Position numbers and translations under genes: made by a program. The notes under the pieces were generated by a model. That model did no database searches, had not been told where the DNA came from, and saw only the letters and a list, made by a program, of their open reading frames with translations. DNA of 64,000 bases from Echiichthys vipera (lineage: Eukaryota > Chordata > Actinopteri > Perciformes > Trachinidae): contig OY829651.1 in NCBI GenBank assembly GCA_963691815.1, positions 13,438,917 to 13,502,916 of the forward strand, given 5' to 3'. This document shows, piece by piece, positions 37,901 through 49,300 of this stretch (position 1 is the first letter of the stretch; each line of letters opens with the position of its first letter).

Positions 37901-40900
37901 AGTTTGCTGTTGTTCTCTGCAAGTCAGGACAGTGCATACAATTCCATAATATTTCTTGAGCTAATAACCCTTCTGCTATTTGTAAACTTGCAAAAAGCCC
38001 TATATTTTAGAACAAATATAAAAAAGGAAAAAAAATAAAAATACTATTTTTAGTTATACGAAACAATACCAATGTTGATAAATTAGGGATTAATCAAGAA
38101 AGAAAAGAAAATAATCTTCCTTCTTTCTGATGGTTTTTCTACATATGGCCATCTGACAAATGCTTAAACTGTAAACACGCGGCGCACGCACATACACACA
38201 CACACACAGTACCTGTGCAGATGATGCTGCAGGTTGTGTGAAGCTGGCAAGACTCTGCATTGAGGACTCCATACTGTCTGACAAGTCGCTGCCGGAGCGC
38301 ATAGACGTCACGCTACTGGTCATACCAGCAGGACCCATGGAGAAAAACATTTCTGCAGGTGCAGGTGCAGACACAGACACAGAGACAGACAGACAGACAG
38401 ACAAAGTGACAAATTAAACAGGTTAAATACTACAATGTACACTTTATGGTATGTTGCTACAAGGAAAGGAGCGACAGGACTGTTTTCCAACACTAAAGGG
38501 TCAAACTTCCAAACCGACTGCTATTCTTTACCCACAGTGAACGACATGGTTGCAAACCACATGCCTTTAGGAGCAGGCCTGCTGGGATTATGAAGTATCT
38601 CAGACAGACAGTTTATAAGTGGACCTTTGCTACTCTGTGTACCTCCATTCTCCAGGCCAGTGACGAAGGGCTCCAGGTCAGGCTCAGTGTCCCACTCTCC
38701 GTCTCTGGGACTGGAGCCCAGCTGCTTACTGAGGTCCTCCTCAATCATACGCAGGTCATCTGAGTCTAATGGACGACTGAGTGCACCGCCACACTTAGTG
38801 TCTGTCTCTGGGGGGAGAGAGAACAGAGAAAGAGATCGAGGCTGAGTGTGACCTCGCTTTTATGAGGCTTTTACAGTTGTCTGTGACCTTACCCAGCAGC
38901 TCTAAACTACAGAAAAACGACACACTGTTGACTGCTGAGTCCTCCTACCTTTGAGGAGTTGGACATTATATAGTGCTAAAGCATGTAGCAACACAATTAC
39001 TTCCTGGTTTCGAGACACATAAGAAGTAATGAGGAATACATAGTGACTTTGTGGTTATATTTTGTGAGTGCATGCATGAATGTTAGCATCTTGTACGTCT
39101 CATCATAAGTATTTCTACTCCATGTGTGAACAGAAATGTACTCTAGAGGCTAATGTCCATTTGATTATAATTTATTCATGTTTTTATAATAGGCCTCACC
39201 TCATGAGGTTCTTCTGGCTCTACACCAGCCAGTTTATGCTGATGGAATCACATCATGCACATGACATGTTCATGTCATCATCATCATCACAATACATTAA
39301 ACACAACATGTAATTTAAAATTGTTTAAAAGTTTGAACAATTTCCCCCTGGGACTATTAAAGTATTTCTGATTCTGATTAAGGTCAACATGATCCAGGAG
39401 TCAGAAAGGTCATTTCAATCTCACATTTAGACTTCTTAAAGTTCTCATTAAAGGGCTTGGTGCATGTTTATCACAGAGGCTTTGTTAAACTGTACCAGTG
39501 TCTATGCAGAGGGCTGCCAACAGGTCTGTCAGATGGGTTATTTGATCTGGAGACAGCAGCATGTGGACACAGCCCACTTTCCCATCCAACTCCAACTGAT
39601 GAACAGAGAGAAAGAGACAGGATACAGAAGTCAATATGAGGGAACAGTTGCATTCACTAACCCTTCAGGATGTGACAGTATGCAGACACTAGTGACAGAC
39701 TGAGATAATGATCAACAGTCCTACTTCTGAAGTGTAAAACATTTATCATATGGGATGGTAAGTAACTGTGAAGCCTTTTAGGGGCCGTCACCACGACGCA
39801 TGCAATAACAGTGTTAAATAATTATGGTAGTTCGGCTTTGTTGTGTCTCCTTTGTTATTATTAAATTGTTGTATTTTATCAGATGTCGCCTGCCCCCTGC
39901 TCACTAAATATCGTCATCATCGTCCATTGAAAAACCAGATCAGTCACAGCAGACACACACAAACACACCTTTGGTCCCGGCAGCATGTCGTTCTGTTTTA
40001 TCTTGACCGTGGTCTCGATGAAACCGGAGCAGCTTCCTATGAGCAGTGGTTGAGATGGAGGACAGGGAGGGGACGTCAGGGGCTTTGCCTCTTCTTCCTC
40101 CTCCTCCTCATCATCATCTTCTTGTTGTTCTTCCTCCTCCTCCTCATCATCATCATCTGCTAGTTCTTCCTCCTCCTCCTTTTCTTCTTCTCCTTCACTT
40201 GCTGCAGCTGATTCAGGGGGTTCAGAGTGCTGAGGACCCTGAGAGATGAAGAGCATTTCTGGTCGTTTATCATCTTGTTGTTTCATATTGATATATATTG
40301 TGATACGTTCCTTCACTTTTACATGAAACAAAGGTAAGTGAAACAGTAGAAGGTGAGAAAAGTTAATCTTGTTCAAAAATCGCTGTGGGAGTAAGAAATT
40401 GATTTATAAAAGTCTGAATATCTGAAGATTTTTAATTCATTATAACCCCTTTAATCCACATCAGCATCTTCTCGACTGCTCCTGCTGTGTCGCAGAAGGT
40501 GGCATGAATACATAATCATTAATAAAATTGATAATCAATCCTAAATAATCATTAGCAGTGAGGTCTCATCACCTGTACTGTGCCGGTGCTGTCGTAGAAC
40601 AGCTGGACAGCGCTCAGCTGAAGGATCTTGTGCAGGAAGGCGGGCGGCTGGTGGATGTCGACAGGCACGGCAGTCTGGCTGGCTGGATCTCGCACTGCCT
40701 CGTCAAAGTACTCCAGCCTGGAGAACCGTGCAAACAAACACTATTTATTTAGTGCCAGGAATAAAAAACGTGAGTCAGTTCATACAGCAAAGAGTCACAC
40801 CCGCAATGTGACTGCAGACAAATTGGTTTAAGGTAATGTAATTTCGATTTTGAGAAATGCTCACAGGTCCATTGGTATGAGGTCAGGAACTTTATCAAAC

Positions 40901-43900
40901 TGTTAATGGAAATCATACCATGATTTCACAATGAATATATATGAAAAGGGCAGATGATCATAAGAACAGTTCTGCTGTCAGCCCCTTGATCTCGGATGAT
41001 CAGACTGAATAATCACTGTAACGACGTGTTTCACAGGATTCAAATCCCATGTTCTGTTAAAAATCAAACATTTGAAATGAAAGGGCCGCCTGGTCACTGA
41101 CCTCAGGTCAGCACAGCCACCCTGAGCAGCTTCGTCAATAAGCCACAAAAACAAAAAGGGGTCAAAAGTAACGCATGTTAGAAACACAGTCATGGGACAT
41201 GTGGCACCAGTGGAAATTAACACAGAAACCCTGGTATCTAACTACTAAGTAGATATTAACTAATACCACCATACCCTGCATTTTATTGTTTACATATGTT
41301 TTTGTTTAGTTATTTTTACACTCTTCTAATTTTAGTTCGTATACCTCTTATTATTTATTCTTTTACTTTCTCTGTTTCTGTACTTTCTATCTACTGCTTA
41401 ACAGTAACAGCCCCAAATTCCCCTCAAGGGATCAATAAAGGTTTATCTTATCTTACAGTTGTTGTGAATAACTGCAAAGGAGCTCAGTTACTTGACTTTG
41501 CAAATTTATATAATTATATTGTCAAATGAGCGGTGTGAGCACTGCAGTTGAGGACAGTTAGGATGTTGCGACAAAAGGATAGTAAAATGCTTCAAATCAT
41601 TCATGACATAATCACGTTCAATAAATGATTATTTTATCTTTAGTTGTAAAACCAGGTGACCATCTGGCTCTTCTCAATAACAGTGGCCACACATCCATCA
41701 GGTCTAAGACTCCCCTCACTCCCACATTGACAACACCTTAAGTACAGCCTGCAGTTGTTTGCAGCCACTGATAAAAGCCTGTTCAGTTGAACGACCTCAT
41801 CAATACTGATCCTGTTTAAAATGAGCTGAGGCTGTCTGACAATACAAGGCCAAAGTGTGCAAGATCATAGGTAAGCAGGTGCCTCTTCTCCTTATCTGCT
41901 GATGAGAACAGAGAAGATGATATCTAATTCTTGTTTCTGGTTTCCATTTTTTTCTCCCATTCTCCCCTGACTACAATATAATTGCTGATGTGGGAAACCT
42001 CACAGAACGGCATTTAAGAGAGATAAGATATTTCTGTATCAGTCCTGCAGCGGGAGAAAAGCATTCTTAGCACCCTCTTGTGAGTGTTAAAAAGTGAGAT
42101 AATATTAAAGATAAACAAATACAAAAGGAGCTTCTGTGGGTATAAATCTGGATACTTTTGTTTATATGACAAAGCATTAAAGAGTTATGTTTGAGCTCAT
42201 GCTGCTTTAGATCCAGTTTGTGTTTCAGGTCGTATTCCTGCTAACAAGGGCTGCAGGAGATTTTATGTCTTCATGACCAAGGCCTACATATAAGAAGAAC
42301 TGTACTTTGACAGAGAGGCCCACATTAGTGTTACCCACTTGAAGCACCCATGAAATAATGAGGAAATGTTTTGGCACATTGACACATTTGACACAGACAC
42401 ATACAAACATACGCAGTGTCAATGGACATCGCACTGTTTTGCACAACCACCTTCTGTGTTTTTGCTCTGATCAAAAGAGAATGAAACAAACAACTGTGAA
42501 AGTGTTTAACAAAGAACAGAGCAGAAATGAAGGTAAGAGGTTGAGATTTCTTAGTAATCTTGGACTTTCTGTGTAATCTTAACATACTCAAAACCATCAT
42601 GGGTGTTGAAAGGTAATGATGAAAGTAGCTTTGTAGCTTGCTGTGCACTTTTTTCTTTTGTAGAACAAATCAAGTGGGTCTTCTGTGCTGAACCCTTATC
42701 ATATTTTTAAAGCAGTGTGATTAGTTAAAAGGCCACTCAGGCAGACGTATACTGTATACTTGCCAAATGAACTGTAAAAGTGACCTTTGAAGTTGCACCA
42801 TGTGGCTGCTCTCTATCAGCATGTTTCAGCAGGGAACAGCACCATAAACAATTTCCCCATGGGATTATTAAAGCATTTCTGATTCTGATTCATAAGCAAT
42901 GTGTAACTACAGTGTATGAATCCTACAATGGCTGTAGTATTAACATGCTCAAATACAAAATAAATGACAAAATCATGAAGGAGGTGCAATAATCAACACA
43001 GTAGTCTTTTTCTTTTTGCTGCTCATTTCCTTTTAGGGAATCTTGAAAAGGGAGCGAGGACGTACCGTTTGATGTGCACCTCTAAGGCAACGCCTGTTTC
43101 CAGGTCCAGGGGCTGGTGCTCGATGCGAACGATAGTGTCTATGAAGGTGACTTTTATACGACGAAGGACTGCAAACACAGACGAGATGAGAGACATTCAT
43201 TCAGAACTGATCTTTCAGGGTGTGTTTTTTCGCTCTCAGAGTGCACATTATTAATGTGGGGAAACTCTGCGTGTTCACGTCTTCACAGAGTGAGATCGCA
43301 CACAGCTTCGACTCACCCGTCTCAATGGTTTGTGCAAACATCTCAAGTCCCTCCAGCTGGGCAGGCGGCTCCTCGGACGCCTCTGGGGGGTCCTTCAGGA
43401 CCTCCTGAGCCAGCTGCATGCTGGAGGTCATGCTTGATGACCAGCCTTGGGAGTCCCAGCCCCCACCTGAGTGCAAACACACCACATGGGATTCAGTGAT
43501 TTCGTGCCTTTGACAGAGGTGTAGTGTAAGTGACACGTGTGCCAACGCAGACACTGGTCATAAAAGTTATACAAAGAGAAGCAGGTTGCACCTCTCTGTA
43601 GAGTTGAGGTTAGTTGATTATTCAATTGTCAGGAAATTAAAAAAAACACTGATTCTAACGACTCAAATGTAAGGATTTGCTGATGTTCTTCATCATACAT
43701 GACTTTTTTGGACTGTTATTCTGACAAAACAACTGATTTTATAATGCCAACTAAGGGTCTGGAAAAATACAATGGGCCTTCACTATTTTCTAACAAATTA
43801 ATAAAAACATGAGTTGCTTAATTGAGAAAATAATCAGCAGATTATTACTTAGTTGCTGTTTTACACCAGTGTTTGGATTAAACATATAAAGGTATAAAGG

Positions 43901-44945
43901 TGTGAACTGGAGTAGTTTGGGGAACACAGGGACAAAATAGTCTTTACAATGATGTCATTTTGGACTGCAGTCGTCAAACTGAGACAGCGTGTGTTGATTT
44001 GATAAACCCAGGGAGATCCCCTCAATCCACAGGTGACTGACTGATGCATGTTTAGTGGGAGAACCAACAGGAGGCAGAGATGTCGTTCATGTATTCAACA
44101 TGTCTGGGCACTATGCACGTTACAATCTATAAATCACATTCTGGCTCTTGCTATCTGATCCGTCCTGTCTGTCTATGTTCTTTTGTGTATTGGCATATGC
44201 CTTGCTGCAAAACCAACAATGAAACTGAAACCACACAGATTCACAAGAAGTTAGTGAACTTACTGGTCCGATACTTGGGTCGACATGTTATCTGAAGACC
44301 AGAAACTTCTAAGGTGCAGTGATCAGTCAGGAGAGCTTGCCAGGGTATGGTCACCACTATGCTGCTCACAAAGCCATCCACTATCTCCAGAGGAGCCCCG
44401 AGAGACTCCAGAAGCTCGTTGACCGCCTGGGGTGGAAGGGGAAGAAAGAAATGTGAATAACTGGTTTTGATATTGTCTCATCACTCTGGGTGTAGACTTA
44501 AAAAGCAAACAGCCAACAAGGCGGGGGGTGAAACATCCACTCTAGATGGTGAGACTTTGGGGAGTGGGGTAGTTACTCTGGTGGTGAGTTCCCCATAACT
44601 GCATTTCCTCGAAGACACACGACCCTGGCTGAGAGCATGACGCTGGAGATTGTTGTTGAACTCGAGTGCAGTTGCGAAACAGTCAGGGGGGTGCATGAGC
44701 TCGACAAAAACACACGAGGCAAAGTTGACAGCCCACCTCTCTTCAAAAACATAACAACAAAAAAAACAACTCACCCAGACATCGAGGTGTATCTCCTTGA
44801 TGACACCGCTGCCGTTGTATAGGTCCAAGCCCAGCTGGTCCAGGCTCAGTCGCTCCTGCAGAAAGTGACCGAGGTAATGCTGTAAGAGGTACCGACAGGC
44901 CCGCTTCTTGATTGAGCCCGACCAGGGGAAGAGCCAGCGAGACAT
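22135..44945 (-). CDS. atg2a: ATG2A, autophagy lipid-transfer protein
   Basis: Bridge-like lipid transfer protein that carries phospholipid from ER to the growing phagophore with WIPI and ATG9. Exons (minus): 44775-44945, 44264-44426, 43317-43466, 43066-43168, 40573-40717, 39969-40238, 39496-39595, 38643-38801, 38213-38352, 37386-37635 (preceded by a 79-nt exon near 37738-37816), 36892-37033, 36145-36243, 35504-35659, 35031-35304, 34458-34530, 34134-34302, 33902-34044, 33550-33662, 33208-33365, 32195-32327, 31898-32082, 31733-31813, 30783-30889, 30612-30704, 30393-30463, 29518-29594, 28257-28427, 27919-28045, 27377-27600, 27035-27264, 26655-26790, 26018-26248, 25697-25798, 25303-25387, 24604-24757, 24385-24454, 23883-23965, 23627-23748, 23343-23497, 23032-23190, 22135-22371. 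Total 6090 nt, 2029 aa, phases consistent (human 1938 aa). The N-terminal chorein region starts MSRWLFPWSGSIKKRACRY, closer to ATG2A than ATG2B. A DDFCIL LC3/GABARAP-interacting motif sits near residue 1431. The C-terminal part (DIRKNQLPGILGGVGPMHSV) is near-identical to human. Two oddities are an acidic run in exon 6 and a GC donor after exon 35. Confidence 0.97.
23966..24384 (+). other. Antisense open frame of 128 codons in an atg2a intron
   Basis: A plus-strand open frame (23990-24376) spans most of an intron. No domain, signal peptide or relative is recognised. Composition looks protein-like, but nothing else supports expression. Confidence 0.15.
25301..25302 (-). promoter_or_regulatory. 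atg2a: Non-canonical GC 5' splice site (atg2a intron 35)
   Basis: The exon ends ...ACTGAAG and the intron starts GCGAGC. The next exon (24604-24757) begins TGAAGGCAG after a normal TTTTTCAG acceptor. The phase-1 join restores a Val-Lys-Ala-Asp reading frame. No GT nearby gives an open frame. Confidence 0.75.
28885..28979. repeat. Compound (TA)n/(CA)n microsatellite
   Basis: Alternating TA and CA runs of about 95 bases in an atg2a intron. The TA part is self-complementary and could extrude as a hairpin. Confidence 0.95.
31632..31650. repeat. Long poly-G run
   Basis: An uninterrupted run of about 18-19 G on the plus strand in an atg2a intron, with shorter G runs just before. On the transcribed strand it reads as poly-C. 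The length may be affected by sequencing. Confidence 0.85.
34995..35024. repeat. (GT)n microsatellite next to an atg2a donor site
   Basis: A (GT)n run immediately past the donor of the exon at 35031-35304, so the transcript carries (CA)n just inside the intron. CA-rich intronic elements near donors can bind hnRNP L. Confidence 0.85.
39336..39379 (+). repeat. LINE-type 3' tail, copy 1
   Basis: The segment 'aatttccccctgggactatt' then 'aaagtatttctgattctgat' is a common fish non-LTR retrotransposon 3' end. Located in an atg2a intron. Confidence 0.65.
41411..41456 (+). repeat. LINE-type 3' tail with (ATCTT)n end
   Basis: 'aattcccctcaagggatcaa' then 'taaaggtttatcttatctta'. Same type of terminus as 39336-39379 and 42850-42890 but a different terminal repeat. 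Confidence 0.65.
42850..42890 (+). repeat. LINE-type 3' tail, copy 2
   Basis: Nearly identical to the copy at 39336-39379 ('gggattattaaagcatttct' then 'gattctgatt'). Located in an atg2a intron. Confidence 0.65.
43605..43860. repeat. Third, most degenerate copy of the MITE-like fish repeat
   Basis: It is bounded by 'ggttagttgattattcaatt' and 'gagaaaataatcagcagatt', the same end words as the copies at 17-317 and 16540-16835. The interior is strongly diverged. Located in an atg2a intron. Confidence 0.45.
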
Positions 44946-45370
44946 AGGGCCAGAGGTAGCGGGGAGAGGGAGCGAAAGGGCGGCGGAGGAGAATAAGTGC
45001 GAGTACAGTCCTCTGGCAACTGCATAACAGACTAACACAAAGTGAGCAGAAACCAGGAATGAGCCACAGCTAGCTACTGGGGGCTAAGGAAGGGGTAGAC
45101 CGTAACTCTCGTTCTCCCCTAGGCTTGACACAAAAACAAGAAAATCCCTTTGTCCGGACCGACGAGACTGTCCCGCTACTTGTCGACACGTTACTCCAAC
45201 TGTCCGTAGAAGACTCGGCTCATGTTTTCGGTACGTTTGTGTCGGATTGGAGCGGTAGGTCCCGTTGGTGCGGATCTCATCTCAGGGTTGTTTATTGTTA
45301 TCATACGCCAACTGATGGTATGGTGAACGTACGTGCGTAACGCGTCACGATGACGACAGGCTAAACCAGG
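44946..45370 (-). promoter_or_regulatory. Probable atg2a 5' UTR and promoter
   Basis: A CpG-bearing stretch directly upstream of the atg2a start codon ('acgtacgtgcgtaacgcgtc' near 45328-45347). No TATA box is assigned. The upstream gene, nxf1, ends only about 1.4 kb away on the same strand. Confidence 0.45.
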
Positions 45371-45401
45371 AAAAAGGGACATGACGCCACCAAGGCGCCA
45401 T

Positions 45402-45600
45402 CTTTGTAAGGATTTTTTTCTCTAATTTATTTTCCTTCCTTTGTCTTTTTCCTCTTTGTAAGGATTTTTTAAATTTTTTTATTTCCCTTATCTTTGTAAG
45501 GATTTTCTTCCTTTATACTTTTCCCCATCTAAAGATTTTTATTTTATTTATCTTTCTATTTCTTTTTTCTCCTTGCTTTTTCCTCTTTATGGATTTTTTT
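45402..45600. repeat. T-rich imperfect tandem repeat
   Basis: The core 'tctttgtaaggatttt' recurs at about 45401, 45451 and 45489, with two further degraded versions ('catctaaagattttta', 'cctctttatggatttt'), separated by pyrimidine-rich filler. It lies between the atg2a promoter and the nxf1 3' end. Confidence 0.7.
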
Positions 45601-45702
45601 CCTTCCTCCATTTAAAATTATAAAATAACGACAGATAGTAGTTGGATATAAGCTTTGTAATGATTATTAAATTAGAAATAAAAAGCCCATAATGTAAATA
45701 AG

Positions 45703-45732
45703 GTGTGTGTGTGTGTGTGTGGGGGGGGGGGG
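45703..45732. repeat. (GT)n followed by a poly-G run
   Basis: About nine GT units followed by 12 G. Intergenic, between nxf1 and atg2a. Confidence 0.9.
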
Positions 45733-46048
45733 TGCACAAAGTAAAGACAATACTAATCAAATTAAAACAATCATTTAGATGACCGCAACTGGACAAAAGC
45801 AGTTTGAGATTCAGGGAAATGTTTTTCATATATACTGTATTATAGTCAAACAAATTCAACCTATGTATAACCAAGCTCTAACTGCTTTTCTAACAATATG
45901 AGCTCCAAACACTTCAGTTTTAATTTACATCTTTCTACTATTGATTGGATTTTTTGTGACTTTACCTTTTCCAAGGTCAAGAAAGAACTTTCAAACTCAA
46001 TATTGTGCTCTTATTGTGGCAAATGCATAATTTGTGTAACAAAATATT

Positions 46049-46054
46049 TTTATT
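46049..46054 (-). promoter_or_regulatory. nxf1: Candidate nxf1 polyadenylation signal
   Basis: AATAAA on the minus strand, about 258 bases after the nxf1 stop codon. Confidence 0.5.
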
Positions 46055-46311
46055 GTTAAACATAATACAACAAATCAACATGAACACAAGTCAAACCACT
46101 GGCTTTGTCTTTCCTATTAACGCATGTAGTGAATCCTATCGAAGTGACCAAATACCAAGGTTACAATTATAACCAAAAATGTTAGCTTTCGTCTTTTGGT
46201 CAAACATTTGGCTATTAAAACAAAAAACTCGATCTACATTATTTTGAATAAAACAAAGGCCATAAATAAAATTACTGCAGATTTAATTTCACAGACGGAG
46301 GATTCAATGCT

Positions 46312-49300
46312 TCATTTTATGAACGCAACGTCTGGGATCTTGCCATCCGTCTGCGAAGAGAAAGGAAAAAGCATTTCAGAGTCTTTCAAAGAAATGACCT
46401 CACCTTTATGGAAATACAGAGTGATGAACTATGAACTATCATGTTACCTTTAACTGAGTGAAGATTAGTGCCGCTCTGTTAAAATCCCACTCATTGTCTT
46501 GCAGACACCTGAGAAAGAGAATAAGTGTTTAGACATCTTAAATTTAGAGAACATTGCCAACACCACATGTATGAAAACAAGACTTACTTTTGGGACCATT
46601 CGAGGTTCATGCCAGACTTCAGTGAGAAGGCTGTGAGCATCTCCTGCTGTGGCGCAGTGAGGGTGGGGACGGGGCTGGAAGATGGAGTTGGGGCGGGAGC
46701 AACGAAAGCTCGGCGGATCTCCTCTGTTGTGGCCATTCGGATGAAAATCTGGTCGTTCACGATGCACAAACTGTGACACAGGAGGAACACAGAGGATAAG
46801 ACGTCTCATGGTGGTGGAGTAAAGTGGTAGGTGCATGACTTAATGCACACTTCAAACAGAGGTTAATTCAAACTGTCAAGTTCATTTCAGGTTTCATTTT
46901 CAAAATTATTTTGAGATATAGTTAGTGGTCGCATTAACCCAACCACAACACTAGAGGGCAGTATCAATCCAAAAAGGATCCAACTTGTTTTACTGTAAAA
47001 GTACCATAATGTAAAAACAAACTCCACCCTTTAGATACTGGTACAGGCAGTGTGGGAAAGTACATTATATACAGTGGGTACGGAAAGTATTCAGACCCCC
47101 TTAAATTTTTTACTCTTTGTTAAATTGCAGCCATGTGCTAAAATCATTTAAGTTCATTTTTTTTCCTTTTAATGTACACACAGCACCCCATATTGACAGA
47201 AAAACACAGAATTGTAGACATTTTTACAGATTTATTAAAAAAGAAAAACTGAAATATCACATGGACATAAGTATTCAGACCCTTTGCTGTGACACTTGTA
47301 TATTTACCTCAGGTACTGTCCATTTCTTCTGATCATCCATGAGATGGTTCTACACCTTCATTGGAGTCCAGCTGTGTTTAATTCTAATGATTGGACTTGA
47401 TTAAGGAAGCCACACACCTGTCTATATAAGACCTTACAGCTCACAGTGCATGTCAGAGCAGATGAGAATCATGAGGTCGAAGGAACTGCCTGAAGAGCTC
47501 AGAGACAGAATTGTGGCAAGGCACAGATCTGGCCATGGATACAAAAAAAATTCTGCTGCACTTTAAGTTCCCAAGAGCACAGTGGCCTCCATAATCCTTA
47601 AATGGAAGACGTATGGGATGACAAGAACTCTTCCAAGAGCTGGCCGTCCAACCAAACTGAGCAATCGGGGGAGAAGAGCCTTGGTGAGAGAGGTAAAGAA
47701 GAACCCAAAGATCACAGTGGCTGAACTCCAGAGATGCAGTGAGGAGATGGGAGAAAGTTCAAGAAAGTCAACCATCACTGCAGCCCTCCACCAGTCAGGG
47801 CTTTATGGCAGAGTGGCCCGACGGAAGCCTCTCCTCAGAGTAAGACACATGAAAGCCCGCATAGAATTTGCCAAAAAACACATGAAGGACTCCCAGGCTA
47901 TGATAAATAAGATTCTCTGGTCTGATGAGACAAAGGTAGAACTTTTTGGCCTTAATTCTAAGCGGTATGTGTGGAGAAAACCAGGCACCGCTCATCACCT
48001 GCCCAACACCATCCCTACAGTCAAGTGTGGTGGTGGGAGCATCATGCTGTGGGGGTGTTTTGCAGCTGCAGGGACAGGACGACTGGTTGCAATTGAAGGA
48101 AAGATGAATGCGGCCAAGTACAGAGATATCCTGGACGAAAACCTTTTCCAGAGTGCTATGGACCTCAGACTGGGCCGACGGTTCACCTTCCAACAAGACA
48201 ATGACCCTAAGCACACAGCTAAAATGACGAAGGAGTGGCTTCGGAACAACTCTGTGACTGTTCTTGAATGGCCCAGCCAGAGCCCTGACTTGAACCCAAT
48301 TGAGCATCTCTGGAGAGACCTCAAAATGGCTGTCCACCAACGTTCACCATCCAACCTGACAGAACTGGAGAGGATCTGCAAGGAGGAATGGCAGAGGATC
48401 CCCAAATCCAGGTGTGAAAAACTAGTTGCATCATTCCCAAGAAGACTCACAGCTGTATTAGCTCAAAAGGGTGCTTCCACTCAATACTGAGCAAAGGGTC
48501 TGAATACTTATGTCCATGTGATATTTCAGTTTTTCTTTTTTAATAAATCTGTAAAAATGTCTACAATTCTGTGTTTTTCTGTCAATATGGGGTGCTGTGT
48601 GTACATTAATGAGGGAAAAAATGAACTTAAATGATTTTAGCACATGGCTGCAATTTAACAAAGAGTAAAAAATTTAAGGGGGTCTGAATACTTTCCGTAC
48701 CCACTGTATAATGTGGGGCAAGTTTTTTTTTCAATAGCAAAAAAAATAAAAAAATTTACAGAATGGTGGGAGTACTTAAAAAAAGTTTAATGCAAAAAGT
48801 TGCTGTTTTTAAATGTGAAATATTAAAATGCATACAATAACCATCTTGCGCCAACATGAGTAAATGATGCTAGTCAGTGCATTTATATGCAACACCGCTG
48901 TTTGTGTGACTGTGTGTGTTTGAGATGGAAATGATATAAAATGGTTTAATGTAGGATTGAAGAAAGTTTACCTTTACAAAAAGAGAGCAACTACTTTGTT
49001 AAATACTATAGTTTTGAAGGTCATGGAAGCTAATATCATTTTCCACCATCCAGGTTAAAACCTCCAACGTTAAATCACTGTTATGGTAAAGACAAGCATA
49101 GTACCGGTGAAAATAAGAGACAGTTGTTTTGTTATCGGAAAGTTCCCACCAGCAGCAGAGAGTATTGACACGTTTGATGTGCTGCAGCTAATGTGCATCT
49201 AGCCTGCAATTTAATGTTATCAGTCCACTTTCTTGTTAAAGGAGAACATGGGAGTGTGTGTTTTAGAGGACAGATCTTTACTGCAGCAGATAAAAGCTAT

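Noticed and set aside
43116..43499. Plus-strand 127-codon frame
   Set aside because: It is antisense to atg2a exons 3-4 and crosses an intron. No independent homology.
47795..48450. Long minus-strand open frames (181 and 151 codons)
   Set aside because: These are antisense frames of the Tc1 transposase.
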